From Temnopleurus reevesii (Eukaryota > Echinodermata > Echinoidea > Temnopleuroida > Temnopleuridae): 55,791 bases of DNA. How positions within the stretch are numbered: position 1 is the stretch's first letter; the number at the start of each line of letters is the position of its first letter. Made by a program: the position numbers and the translations under genes. The notes under the pieces were generated by a model. The model had not been told where the DNA came from. It did not search any database and saw only the letters and a list, made by a program, of their open reading frames with translations. The stretch lies in NCBI GenBank assembly GCA_036244855.1, contig BQKZ01000343.1:72219-128009 (forward strand), given 5' to 3'. Below are positions 23,816 through 34,501 of this stretch, piece by piece.

Positions 23816-25394
23816 AATAAAGTGTTATGCACGTTTTATTCATAATCTACTGTGCGTTGAATTGGTGTACTCGACTTTAAACATACATACGTGCATTCTC
23901 CAACAATGTACTCTATTTGACCTTGAATATCTTTACATCTTTATCCACACACACACACACATACATCGAGAATACAACATTATCGAGCAAGCTCGCCCAC
24001 AGACCAGCCTGATCTCAGCATCATTCATCAATAATTTTCCAATCTCTCCGTCGTCTATTGTGGCCAGAATTCCTGCGGATCAATGGTCTGTGAGGGGGGC
24101 TCACAGACAAGATCAATAGAATTTTGGATTCACCCTGGTCAAAGGAAGACCGCATTAGCATAATCTGTGCATGCACGATGAATGCAGGGAATCGTGGGTG
24201 GACGGGTGGGTATCCAAACCACCAGTGGCTGAAGGAATAGCTCCGATAACATGGACTAAAATTTAGGGGGAGTTAAAGGATGCTCTCCTATAAAGCTCCC
24301 TCTAAATGCTTTATAGGGTACTGATTTATAGAACCCCATAACACTTTCTTACTCCATGACAACTCAATTTAGCTTTCTTGAAACTGGGAGAGCTGTTTTT
24401 CACTCATCTGTACTGTATATTTTACACGTCAACAGTCCCTACAATAAAGTCTTAAGGAAGAAATTCTTGGATATATCAGACATGTACAACGTGAACTATT
24501 GCTTGGAGTATCAGTATTCGAAAAAGGGCATGAAATATGAAAAATAGACAAGCATTTCACATGTAGTACTTTACACACCTAATGCATTTGCAGTAGGAGG
24601 GCACCAACTTTTGAGAACGCTGCACAAAATTTTCCTAAATGACATGCTCACATTATCACATCACCGCAAGTTCTGTCTTTACACTCAACCTCAAGGCCTT
24701 TATCTTTCATTGATGAATGAATGATAAAATATAGCCCCCCCCCAAAAAAAAAAAATAAATAGATAAATAAATAAAAAAAGAGAATTAAGAGCGACCCAAC
24801 CTTTGTGGATAGAAAAGGAACAAAACATACACTTTCGTAACATACCGAAGTGAATAGGAATGGTACATTCCTTTACACACACAGAGTAGAACAGAACTTT
24901 CCCTTTTCTATCAGTCTGTAAATACAGACCCAGATTCAAAACTTTTCTTTCAAGTGAAAATAGTTGTGTTTGGATGTAAAGACTAAGCAGCTATAGGTAG
25001 TTTCTGGATTAGCTAAGCTTAGTTGTGGAACTTGTCTATTCATCCAAAATTGATTGCTTGAAGTGATAGGGAGCGGTAAATTTAATAATCTAAATTGAGT
25101 CTGCGCCTAGAGACTATTCAGTGTTTTGGTTCCTCACCAGACTGGTGCAGTGTTTTGGAGCCAAGCTATGGGGGTCAGGTCAGGTCGTGATGGGTCACTG
25201 AAGGTCACTTAGTGCGGCCCAGACTTTTTCATCACACCCAGAGGGTTTCATGGAACTCGCTTACGAACACACACTCTGGATCCACCTTGTATTGAATCGA
25301 AACATGGAACAGGCATTGTGACGGAATCTGTGTATTACAGAGTTTCAATTCATCCTCTCATTTTCTATTACTCTCTTTCAGGTTATGCATTTTC

Positions 25395-25560
25395 TCTATC
25401 CATTTCTTCCCCTGAATGTCTCTCTCTCTTTTTCTCTCTTTCTTATCTGTTTTTCCACATTTTAAAATTCATCATTCACTCTGTTTCTCCCTTTTTCTCT
25501 TTCAATCCATCCCTTCAACTAATTATGTATTAAACCTTATCTCCATTTCTTCTCTTTCTA
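25395..25560. repeat. Polypyrimidine tract (plus strand)
   Basis: CTCTCTCTTTTTCTCTCTTTC-type sequence over about 165 bp. The frames crossing it (25318-25853) encode Ser/Leu/Phe runs and are not real genes. Confidence 0.8.
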
Positions 25561-25789
25561 AATCCATAGGCTACATGTACATTATTTTCTTGTTATTTCC
25601 AAAATTTCTCATTGGTGTTACCATGGCAACAGCCATCATTTTATTTGAATTTAGACATCACTACAAGTGGCGTGACACGTGCCCTAAGTTCAGATACAGG
25701 GATTCCTTTGTATTTGGACATGTAAGCTTGGAGAAGATTTTTTTATGTAGGCCTACATGTACGGAGCCTTGTATAGAGAAAAAAAAATC

Positions 25790-26107
25790 AACATCATGCT
25801 TTCTTAAAATATTTAATTACACAAGTTATCAGGGTCTATCACAAACAAATTAACCATTTGCTGTCAGTATAAAAAAAAAATTACAGGAAGTTAATGATTC
25901 CATTTTCAAACACCACCTTGTATTTTCTTCCTCCACGATACCACAAAGTACCATTCATCATGCTTTTTTAAATATCTAATGACTCTATTAAAGTCATCAG
26001 GGTTTATTACAAATAAATTAAACCTCTACTGTCAGTACTGATGATGCTATTTTTAAACACCACCTTGTATCATTTTCCTCCATGATACCACAATTAGCCA
26101 TTCACCG
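25790..26107. repeat. Two-copy tandem repeat, about 160-bp unit
   Basis: Both units begin CATCATGCTTT and contain TCAGGGTYTAT, ACTGTCAGTA-like sequence and AACACCACCTTGTAT followed by CTCCAYGATACCACA. Unit starts are near 25790 and 25954. Confidence 0.8.
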
Positions 26108-26109
26108 AC

Positions 26110-26360
26110 CACATCAAATGAGTTTGGGGGTTGTAAACGAGGGACGGTAAACCAAAGCTTGAATGTGCGGGGCCAGGCTATGTCAGGGGCAGTATGCTGG
26201 GCTGAATCTGTCACCAATGGAGTTTTTCGCCAGAGGAACGAATGCCTTTCAGCAGACAAACTCGGAATGGAATTTACTACTTTCGGGCCATGATCCTTCT
26301 GCACACGCAATCTATCCACATCTGCGGATCGCGAGCCCTGTCTATCCCCGATAATTCAAC
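26110..26360. promoter_or_regulatory. Candidate regulatory element with paired GTAAAC words
   Basis: A GC-richer stretch holding TTGTAAACG (GTAAAC at 26132-26137) and GGTAAACC (GTAAAC at 26147-26152), forkhead-type half sites 15 bp apart. Whether any forkhead protein binds here is inference. Confidence 0.2.
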
Positions 26361-26560
26361 CGATTCACTCGACAACCAATCTATAGCAGTAAAGTGTATT
26401 AATAAGTATAGCCCATGGCCCAGTCTCTTCAACATATTCAAGACTCACACTTTCACTATTCCATGAGCCATTTGTTCAGTGTAGGTCAAAATATATCAAT
26501 ATCTGCTATCACTATAAGCCAAGAATGATTTATCACATTATTTAGGACATTTCAGTGATA

Positions 26561-26740
26561 ACTGCACTCAACCCAGGTGAGGTGAATGGGTACCTGGCAG
26601 GAATATTTATTCCTTGAAATGACAAGTGCGCCGTGGGTGGCTGCCGGGCTAAAGCCAGGGTAATAATAATGTAAAGCGCCTTGAGCACTCAGCAGAGTGG
26701 ATACGTGTTCTATATAAATTGCATCTATTATTATTATTAT
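26561..26740 (+). mobile_element. tRNA-derived SINE (family S), 5'-truncated
   Basis: It begins ACTGCACTCAACCCAGG, contains GGTGAATGGGTACCTGGCA, CTGCCGGGCTAAAGCCAGGG and AAAGCGCCTTGAGCACTC, and ends with ATAAATTGCATCT and a (ATT)n tail. The tRNA-like head present in the 44714 copy is absent. Confidence 0.85.
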
Positions 26741-27590
26741 AAGGTGTAGCACTACATCATCACAACACTTTTCCTCTTCTTTCTGCAGACTTTATACCAA
26801 CATAATCTCTATATGAAAGGCCTGCATTATACTTGAATATGAGATGAGTTCAAAAGTATGAGGCCACAAATCTAGTTTGTGGTTCTATGAAATAGGCTAC
26901 CTGTCACAAATTAAGTGAGATTGTATGTATCTATAATATAAAGGTTGTATGACACAACTTCACTGCTCTAGTCTCTAGAGCCTGTCACATAAAAGCGATA
27001 CAATTAAATTGACAATTACATTACTACTGTACAAGTTTTGCCATGGACTTACAATTGATATTAATCTCTATTAAAGTTAAATTGCACCTTTTATGTTACA
27101 GGCCCCTGTTTCAAAAGTCTACACAGTAGACCAAAATAGTTTGTTGCTAGAATCTCCTTGCAAGTTTTCTTGTTGCCCCTCTCCTTCAGGTCCCTACATA
27201 CATGCTAGCATACTTCATATGACAACATGTAGGCCAACACCAGCCTTTCAAAGAAGCTAATCCTTCCCTCTCTGCCCGGCCATTACTTATTCGCTGAAAT
27301 ATCACATGGGCATGGAAATCTCATTACACTTGACTTAGCTGGGAGGTGGGAGAAAAAAATACGAGGCCCTAACGCAACTCCCTGTGTGCATGCAGGTAAG
27401 CTAGTCTGCATGCACAGACTCGGGTGTATGGTTTATTAAGTATGACCTACATAAAGAGGAAACTGTGTCTTCAGCAAAGACTACCACATCATTCAATTTC
27501 GGCAATCTTTATTTTATGGATTTGCTAGACTTGCCTCCAGACAAAATGAAAACATCTTGTAGGAGGCAACAAATATGCCCTCTGCAGTTA
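26741..27590. other. DNA without recognised genes
   Basis: A perfect AGTCT-N8-AGACT motif is at 27403-27420. No other feature recognised. Confidence 0.4.
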
Positions 27591-27649
27591 GGCCTGAAAT
27601 CATAAGATACAATACATGCGGGCAGGCAGATAGGAGCATGAGATATATA

Positions 27650-28170
27650 TCGGATCCAGGATGAGCTCGGAAGGGAGAACAATGCGGAAAATTAGAATGG
27701 AACTTGCTCGTAAATCACGGCCATGTGGGAATGCGACAGGAGGCTGACGGTGGGTCTTGCGTTTCCCGTTGTCGTCATCGTATGAGCACTGCTCCGCTTC
27801 CTTGCGATGCAATTGATTAACCCTCTCCATCTCACAGCGCTGAAAATCAGATAAAATTGACCTTGAGAGTGATTTGCCTGATCTAAGACGGGTTAAATCA
27901 ATTAGGAACGAGAGGACACGAAGCGTCGATCCTCGAACTCTGCCTGTCTTTTGTTTCTCAGAGACATCGAGAGAGAACTTGACTGTAAACACCACGTGTC
28001 CATCGTCCATTACAAACACCCTCCCTGCACGGAGATGACACCGAGATGACAATTGACGTGCGAGACGGGTATGCGGACCAACAAGAGCCCGGTACAAGCG
28101 CCCGTCGCATCGAGTCAACCAAGCGCATCATCTTCATTACCATTGTCACACTCGGAGTGGTGCTAAACTG
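27650..28170. promoter_or_regulatory. GC-richer island, possible regulatory or undetected exon
   Basis: A 0.5-kb island of higher GC and retained CpGs. The longest minus-strand frame outside the FoxO exon and the purine-tract frames (27600-28118, 172 codons) lies here, but its translation matches nothing I know, lacks domain-like structure and has no convincing splice signals. I favour a regulatory element or chance frame. Confidence 0.25.
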
Positions 28171-28179
28171 ATTAAACAT

Positions 28180-29200
28180 TCAAAGGTTGCACGCGAAGAC
28201 ATGTCCCTAAGGACCTCCGACCTGCATTGTTGGTTGTTATTTTGTTTGGCTGTTTCTTTTCTCTTCTCTTTTGGAATTTCCAGAGTCATACCTCTGTTGA
28301 ATGTACATCATCCTGCCCTCCCCCAGTTTTATTGTACATCTAAGATATGTTATCCAATGGGAAATTAAGAGCTTATGATGAATGTGTGGAGAGAACAATC
28401 TGTAATGGGGGGAGTCTAAAATTAATTCCTTTGAACCTCAATTAACTAGACTTTCTTAAACTTTTGAGTGGGACGAAGTAATTTTCATTCACTTTAGTAA
28501 TTGCCTCTGTAAAGGTTATCTCATTCAAGTTTCATAACTTGTCTCCTAAACTTCAACCAAAAAAAATGCAAATGTAGTCCCACGCATTTGATTTACTCGC
28601 TGGGTACTTTGAAAAATGAGAACCCCACCTGACAAAGGGAGGAAAGAGCCATAAATCACTCGATAGTTCAATAAAATAACTTCAAGGAGTAGGTTTTCAT
28701 GTTCCAAAAGATTTTAAAGACAAGCTAAGGTTCTGATATGGGTAAATTAAATAGATTTGATTTTGATAAAAAGGATTGAATTAATCATAAATTGCTCATC
28801 ATGTATCCAGGGAATACATGTACTTCAGATGAGAAAAATTGGAATAAATCAAATGCATTATTTTTTAAATGGGTTAATTCCATAATAACCATGCAATTAT
28901 AGAAATGTTAAACGGCAACTGGGAGCAAATAAGTGGCTGTCAAAGCACATTTTCTGACTCTAATTTTTCCACTAATTATTCTGTAACACCCTTCTACATA
29001 ATTGTCGAAGGCATGCTTAATGCTTAATTCATCTGAAGATTTCAATGCATGCAGTACATATTTTGTTCCATTTTGTGAACATTCATGCCTAAACATTACA
29101 AGAACAAGCGAATACCTTTAAGGTACATGTCCTCGATTCAACTGAACTCTTCTCACAATTCTCATCTGATAAATCAGCTCCCAAAGAAGACAGGGAAAAA
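28180..29200. other. AT-rich DNA without recognised features
   Basis: Nothing recognised beyond short frames. Confidence 0.4.
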
Positions 29201-29220
29201 ACCCATTCCTTCTGACATGC

Positions 29221-29660
29221 CATATTTGCATGTTGAGTATCAAGACAAATAGACAAATCGTCCTCGTAGTATGCGCGAACACGCATACTTACGAATCGCG
29301 ACGAGCGGCGAGAAATAATACAAAGACCGGCGAAAGATGTAATATCTAGATCAAGCCAAACATACTTGACTAAGGATGATTTATTCTGTCAACGGTAATG
29401 ACTGAATTACTGCAACTGATATTTGCTTGGCTTTTCAAATTCAAGTGACAGTTCGGTGGCGTGCAGGTCCTTCGGGTTGCTGAGTGGACTGACGAACATG
29501 CACGTAATAATCTTTCAAACGCTCTGAATTTACGAGGGATCTTCGGCGAAAAATAAAAATCCCAAGAGGTTGGGTCGATGGTGAGAAGTGATCGGCCATA
29601 TTGTGAACGTAACACATGCGTGCCCATTTTATAAGTTGTTTTTCTCGTAATGCCATGGTG
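29221..29660. promoter_or_regulatory. CpG-retaining stretch with reverse octamer
   Basis: ATTTGCAT (29224-29231) is the octamer on the other strand, followed by CpG-rich words such as GAATCGCGACGAGCGGCG. The minus-strand frame 29370-29681 is unrecognised. Weak candidate only. Confidence 0.2.
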
Positions 29661-29689
29661 CAGGAAAAAGTTTGAAATCAAAATTATTC

Positions 29690-30515
29690 AAAGTTATACA
29701 ACTATCTGGATGTCTGGCACAAAATTTAGTTCTGGTTTACATGCAAAAACAAGTTTTTGAGTCGTTCAATATATGTCGCCTGAATTGAATCAGTGTTTGA
29801 AGTCCAGAATATTTGGCCTAATGCCTTGCCTGCTTACTTGTACAGGGCCTTGTATATTTTGTCCTGATAGTACTCGAGGATAAACATTGGTTCTACTCAG
29901 AAGTTGAAAATATGATTTGATTTCATATATGGTTAACAAGAAAAATGACTAGATTTAAAATGCAAATGGTGTGGATTTAAATCAAGTGAGCTGCTCTGGA
30001 AACCAATGATAAGCAATCAGAGAAAGTAATTAGCTGTATTTGAGCCTTAATATTCTAACTGAATAGTTACAGTTTAGACATACATGTAGTTCAACTTTTA
30101 TATAAGGCACAGCCTTCCTGTTGATTTCCATACACTTTAAACTTAAACTTGTACTGTCTAAACTGTCAAATGTTTTCTATTTTGTATTTTCCATGTATGT
30201 ATTTTCCATGTATTGTTTTTGTTGTTTTTATGAAAGTGGGAGTTGAATAAATGAAATGAAACATAGAATATTAATTGAGCGGAATGATGAGATTTAAAAA
30301 CAGGATTGATGGGGAAATACATGTAGGATCTCAAATTGAGAAGGGCGAATGAAGTTGTTGAGTTGCCACACTGGCCAAGTTATGAGCGAGCCATGGGCGC
30401 TACTGGGGTCTCCGCAATTTATGGCCACATAACTGGGGGACAGTTAAGTTTATTATGCCATTAAAGTAAATCTGTTGGTGCTACTAATGGCCTGGCCACA
30501 TGCCACATACCAATC
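29690..30515. other. DNA with possible retroelement 3' tail
   Basis: GAATAAATGAAATGAAAC near 30243-30261 resembles the reverse strand at 21171-21200. No other feature recognised. Confidence 0.35.
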
Positions 30516-30518
30516 AAC

Positions 30519-30815
30519 AGGGGGAAGGAGATAAGATGGGAAATGGGTGGGAGGGGAGGAGGAGGAGGAGAAGGAGAGAGTAGGGGCAGAGAGAAGAGGA
30601 AACCTTGCAGAGAGGGAGAAGGGAAGAGACATGGGGGAGATGGGAGAGAGAGGGGGAGAGGGGGAGAGGGAGAGGGAGAGGGAGGGGGAGGGAGAGGGAG
30701 GGAGAGAGAGGGAGAAGGAGAGAGAGCAGGAGAGGGAGTTGGAGAGGGAGAGGGAGAGAGAAGAAAAAGGGTAGGGAGAGGGGAGAGGGAGGGGAGAGGG
30801 AGGGTAGAGGGGAGG
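30519..30815. repeat. G-rich purine tract with G-quadruplex potential
   Basis: Dense GGGAGA and GGGGGAGA units on the plus strand, especially 30651-30712, where many G runs of 3-5 are separated by 1-3 bases. Such spacing meets the usual G-quadruplex rule. Long frames on both strands here are low-complexity artefacts. Confidence 0.85.
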
Positions 30816-31330
30816 TGAGATCGTGATACAGGAGGAAAGCGTCCCTCTCATTACCCATGGATACAATTCAACATTAATTAATATGTGTACTTTTAGGGTG
30901 ACACAAACAGATAATACGACTCAGGAAGAATAGAGTAGTAAAGACCATTTCATGAAATTGGCCCCTGACTTCATCCTATGGCATTTATTAATGTATGATA
31001 CCCGCCCTACAGTGTACACTTACATACAGTTCAGATTTACTTCTACATTCAAAATCGTAATCCAGCGCATCTCGTTATCTCAGTATAACAGGCCCATAAT
31101 AGCAGACATACACTTGTCCGCATCTGTATTTCGCACCAAATTAGAAGTACAAATAGCTCTAATAAGGCTAAAATAACAAACAGAACCCTTCGTTAACAGC
31201 ATCAGTCCCACCTAATGAGTAAGGTGCTGGTGAACAAGCAGCTAGGTTTTACCAAGAAACACCAAGGTCCAGTCAAAGATGAGTGTAAACATGGCTATCA
31301 CGTTGCAAAAAGTCATGCTTTCCGAATGAG

Positions 31331-31531
31331 ATAATAAAAGCCAATATTTTAGCACAGTAGCGAATTTAGTGCAACTAGACATTTATATCAGCAGGTTGTT
31401 TTTGAAAGATCATTGTATAGTACTCTGTATGGGCAAAAATTTTTAGTGAATTCATTATAGCAAAATTGACGAATATAGGCTACATTGTAAAACCCCAACA
31501 TGGCAACAAGAATTTCAGCTCATGCAGTATT
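31331..31531. mobile_element. Palindromic MITE family A, diverged copy
   Basis: ATAATAAAAGCCAATATTTT then AGC at the left and AATTTCAGCTCATGCAGTAT at the right match the family ends; the middle is strongly diverged. Confidence 0.6.
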
Positions 31532-31894
31532 GGAAAGAAAATTAATACATTTCATCATATTTCACCAAAGAATTTCAAAGAGCCAATATGTTGTATTAAC
31601 CAGACAATGTAGCAGCATACAGAATTGCTGACAGATTTGCCAACCGTTCTAGAATATGCAAGAGGTCAAAATTCAAATGTAGAAAATGCAACAGTTGAAC
31701 ATACTATGTAAGTTTGGGAGGCATAACAACACTGAACATACCTAGGCTATAAAGCCTTGAATTCATATGAAAATACACCTCATGCATGTTTCCGGAACAG
31801 TTAGCATCTCCGCATGTATACAAGCAAGTCTCATGGACAGGAGCAAAACAAAAGTGACAGTCACAGGATTGTTAGCAGCCTGCATTCTTTGAGC

Positions 31895-32060
31895 ACCATC
31901 TTTTCTAATCTATCCAGGGTGCTAATTAGCTAGCAATGGCGTGCTGGAACAGGCATGCCTGCTATGTCGCACAATTAACGGCATCGCAGTTGCACTCACA
32001 GCATGAATTAATTAGATAGACGGCAGCGTCTCCCGTGCGAGAGGCTCTAAGAGAGTCATC
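31895..32060. promoter_or_regulatory. Candidate regulatory element, TAAT-rich
   Basis: Contains GTGCTAATTAGCTAGC, CACAATTAACGGC and GAATTAATTAGATAG (three homeodomain-type words) with retained CpGs. No coding frame. Conservation not tested. Confidence 0.3.
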
Positions 32061-32197
32061 AGACATGAATACATGCAAACTCCTCTAAATCCTTTGCTCC
32101 TCTTCAGTTTTCATCTATTTCGCTAAATTGTATTTAAATGACATAACAAAAGGGGTGAATGTTACAAGAAGATGCTTAATCCATAATCTGCTTTCAT

Positions 32198-32305
32198 CTG
32201 GCTAAAGCCAGGGTTATAATAATGCAAAGCGCCTTGAGCATCCCTCGGAGTGGATACATGTACGTCCACTACATATAAATTGCATATTATTATTATTATT
32301 ATTAT
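32198..32305 (+). mobile_element. tRNA-derived SINE (family S), 3' fragment
   Basis: CTGGCTAAAGCCAGGG, then AAAGCGCCTTGAGCA, then ATAAATTGCAT and an (ATT)n tail; only the last third of the element survives. Confidence 0.8.
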
Positions 32306-32444
32306 CACTCTTATTATGAGCACTGAGCTGAAAGTGAATCGAGGTAGAGGGTTTCGGCATTAACGCAAACCTTGTCAAAACGAGGGCTAAATGGAGGTAA
32401 GACGTCCTTTCAGAAGATGGTGATGTAGGTAAAATGTACCCACA

Positions 32445-32540
32445 AAAAGTGAGGAGAGAGTTGAAGAGAGCAAGGAAAGAGAGCGAACAAAGGAAAATAA
32501 ATGAGGAAAGAGTTGAAGAGAATGAGGAAAGAGTCAGTGG
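32445..32540. repeat. Short purine tract
   Basis: GAGGAGAGAGTTGAAGAGA-type sequence, with GAGGAAAGAGT repeated. Confidence 0.65.
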
Positions 32541-32699
32541 TAGAGGAATATAAGATGGACTGTTCTCGAGATGTAGGTTGAGGATGCGGCGAGAATACAT
32601 GAATGAGAAATCAAGTAGACGCTCACTCCGAGCTGCCTCACGAGGGCTCTCCAAATTCACTGACCTGACTGCGTGCTCCATTCCACGAGGGCTTGTTTA

Positions 32700-33300
32700 A
32701 AGGGAACAATCTCTTAACTTTGGGCAAAAGATTTTTTTAGAATTACGATGTTTCTGAACGCAAGAAGAGATGGAGGAAATTCAACCAATGAGCTCTATCA
32801 AATACACCAACCATATGTGTGAAAAATTTGGAATAAAACATTTGAATAACCACTCTCTACTGAACTTGATGCTTATTGTATTATTTTCATAATTTTGATT
32901 TCCAAAATTTGAAACTTTCAATTGAAGTCACTACATCATAGTATTTAGTTTGTTTAAATTTCTACTGCTTGTAAATTTAATGTCCTTATGAATATCTTAA
33001 ATTGGGGTTTTAGCGAATTCAAAAAAATAAAAAGTCCCCATAAAGCATTCTAAGTTCTGTAAACCTGCATATTTTGGACCAAAACCAAAAGATTTGCTTT
33101 GGAAAAAAAACATTAAAGAACAATTGTCCGACTCTCTTAAGACTTTATTACAAAGTGGGGAGAAGACCACCAGAAAAAGTACTCCAAAAATAGCATTCTA
33201 AGCTTTGTGTATACCTGCATGTTTCATTGAACTGCCAAACACATAGTTTCAATTTTGCAACCAGTAAAAAAAGAATTGTTATAACAACTAGGTCATGGAG
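32700..33300. other. AT-rich DNA without recognised features
   Basis: No frame, repeat or RNA recognised. It may lie in the FoxO 3'UTR intron or the unlocated UTR exon. Confidence 0.35.
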
Positions 33301-33301
33301 C

Positions 33302-33395
33302 AAGGTTTTGAATTTCATTCAATAAATATTTTGAACATAAATAATTAGAGAATCATTAATGTTCAAAATGCTAAATGAGTGAAATTCAAAACCTT
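33302..33395. repeat. Hairpin: 36-bp arms, 22-bp loop
   Basis: The left arm 33302-33337 begins AAGGTTTTGAATTTCA and ends TTTTGAACA; the right arm 33360-33395 is its reverse complement apart from a few mismatches in the middle. The size is close to a microRNA precursor, but arm length and lack of other evidence make a small fold-back element as likely. Confidence 0.7.
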
Positions 33396-33552
33396 GGAGG
33401 GCTTTATCACCACGCCCTGTACATTACAGGTTCACGTATCTACTTGGCTACCCGTAGAATTATACAACACACTGAAGGGAAAACCCCTTCCTCTGAAAAA
33501 TATTAATTTACAATCAGAAGAAACCTAGAGAAGCCATTTAAAAGATTTTCAT

Positions 33553-33741
33553 ACAGTAAGTATTCCAACCTGTCTTAGTGGCCACATGTGTATAGTGATA
33601 ACCTGTCTACAATGGCCATCTAAATTGATTCCCTTGAGACTGATAACATGTGCATTATAGAACCTGTCTATTAAGGTCACCTGTCTAAAGTGGTCACTTT
33701 TTCTGTTTCCCTTGGGTGGCCAATATAGACAGGTTTGACTG
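33553..33741. mobile_element. Tc1/mariner-like MITE family B, copy 1
   Basis: ACCTGTCTTAGTGGCCAC and TAAATTGATTCCCTTGAG are followed by GACAGGTTTGACTG at the right end, as in the copy at 54666-54844. The left end carries a small insertion (CAGTAAGTATTCCAACC). No transposase. Confidence 0.65.
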
Positions 33742-34490
33742 CATTTGAGAAAATTACATAATAATGTGAATATTTTTCATACGGCTTCCTAAACAAATTT
33801 CTGTACATAGCTTAATAATAAAACATCAGGCTGCAGTGATCATCTCATATTAAGAGTTCTCCATCCACTTGAGATTTTCTTCCCAGGAAATTTTCCGCCA
33901 TTGATGAAAATTGAAAATCAAAATGAGATATTGCAAGTTGAAAGGACGTTACATGAGATTCAATCAAGAACATTCAATGACACCTGCGACAGAAAAAATT
34001 ATTTTGAGTCAGAAGAGGGTGCTTAGAATGAAGTTGTGAACTATCTAGGTCACATATGTAACACGGAAATTCATGCGCATTGATGTCATATTGAAGTCAA
34101 CAAGTTACTCTTCGCGGATATTAAGCACAAAAAATAAGATATATCAAACTTCCTTCTCATAAATATGATGCATTCACGGCTAGATCATTTTTGTCACACA
34201 GATTCTTTCCAGAGTTATATTTTTTAGAGCTTTAGGCAGCAGTGACAGGTTTAGTATGAAACGATTTTGTGATCATTATCTTGTGTATATTTTCACAGCC
34301 ATGATTCTGTATATCTAGATATATAAGAATCATACATACAATCGTACAAATTAATTGTGATCAAGAAAGTCAGATTTATGACGATGTAATAACCAATACC
34401 TGATGACTGAAGAACACATTTAGCAATGTCTTGAGGATATGCTCAAAAACATCATGAAGGATCAGACTGGGAGATTTGTTAGAAGAAAGT
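33742..34490. other. Sequence 3' of the FoxO donor
   Basis: By the donor at 34498 this should be the start of the 3'UTR intron read on the minus strand. I see no acceptor, poly(A) site or repeat that I could defend. If the donor is not used, it would be 3'UTR instead. Confidence 0.4.
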
Positions 34491-34499
34491 GGACTTACC
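34491..34499 (-). other. Probable splice donor 3 nt after the FoxO stop codon
   Basis: On the minus strand the stop TAA (34504-34502) is followed by ATG and then GTAAGTCC, giving the exon end ATG|GTAAGT, a near-perfect U1 consensus. The donor GT is at 34498-34497. If used, the exon is 34499-35746 and the 3'UTR continues in a further exon. A junction only 3 nt past the stop should not trigger nonsense-mediated decay. Vertebrate FOXO1 also carries a non-coding last exon, so a UTR intron is plausible; its acceptor was not identified. Confidence 0.7.
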
Positions 34500-34501
34500 A
34501 T

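Noticed and set aside
27600..28118. 172-codon minus-strand frame
   Set aside because: Longest frame outside low-complexity DNA and the FoxO exon, but no recognisable protein family, no splice context and no codon evidence; possibly a chance frame in a GC-richer island.
30453..30866. Overlapping long frames on both strands
   Set aside because: Products of the G-rich purine tract; Arg/Glu/Gly on one strand, Ser/Leu/Pro on the other.
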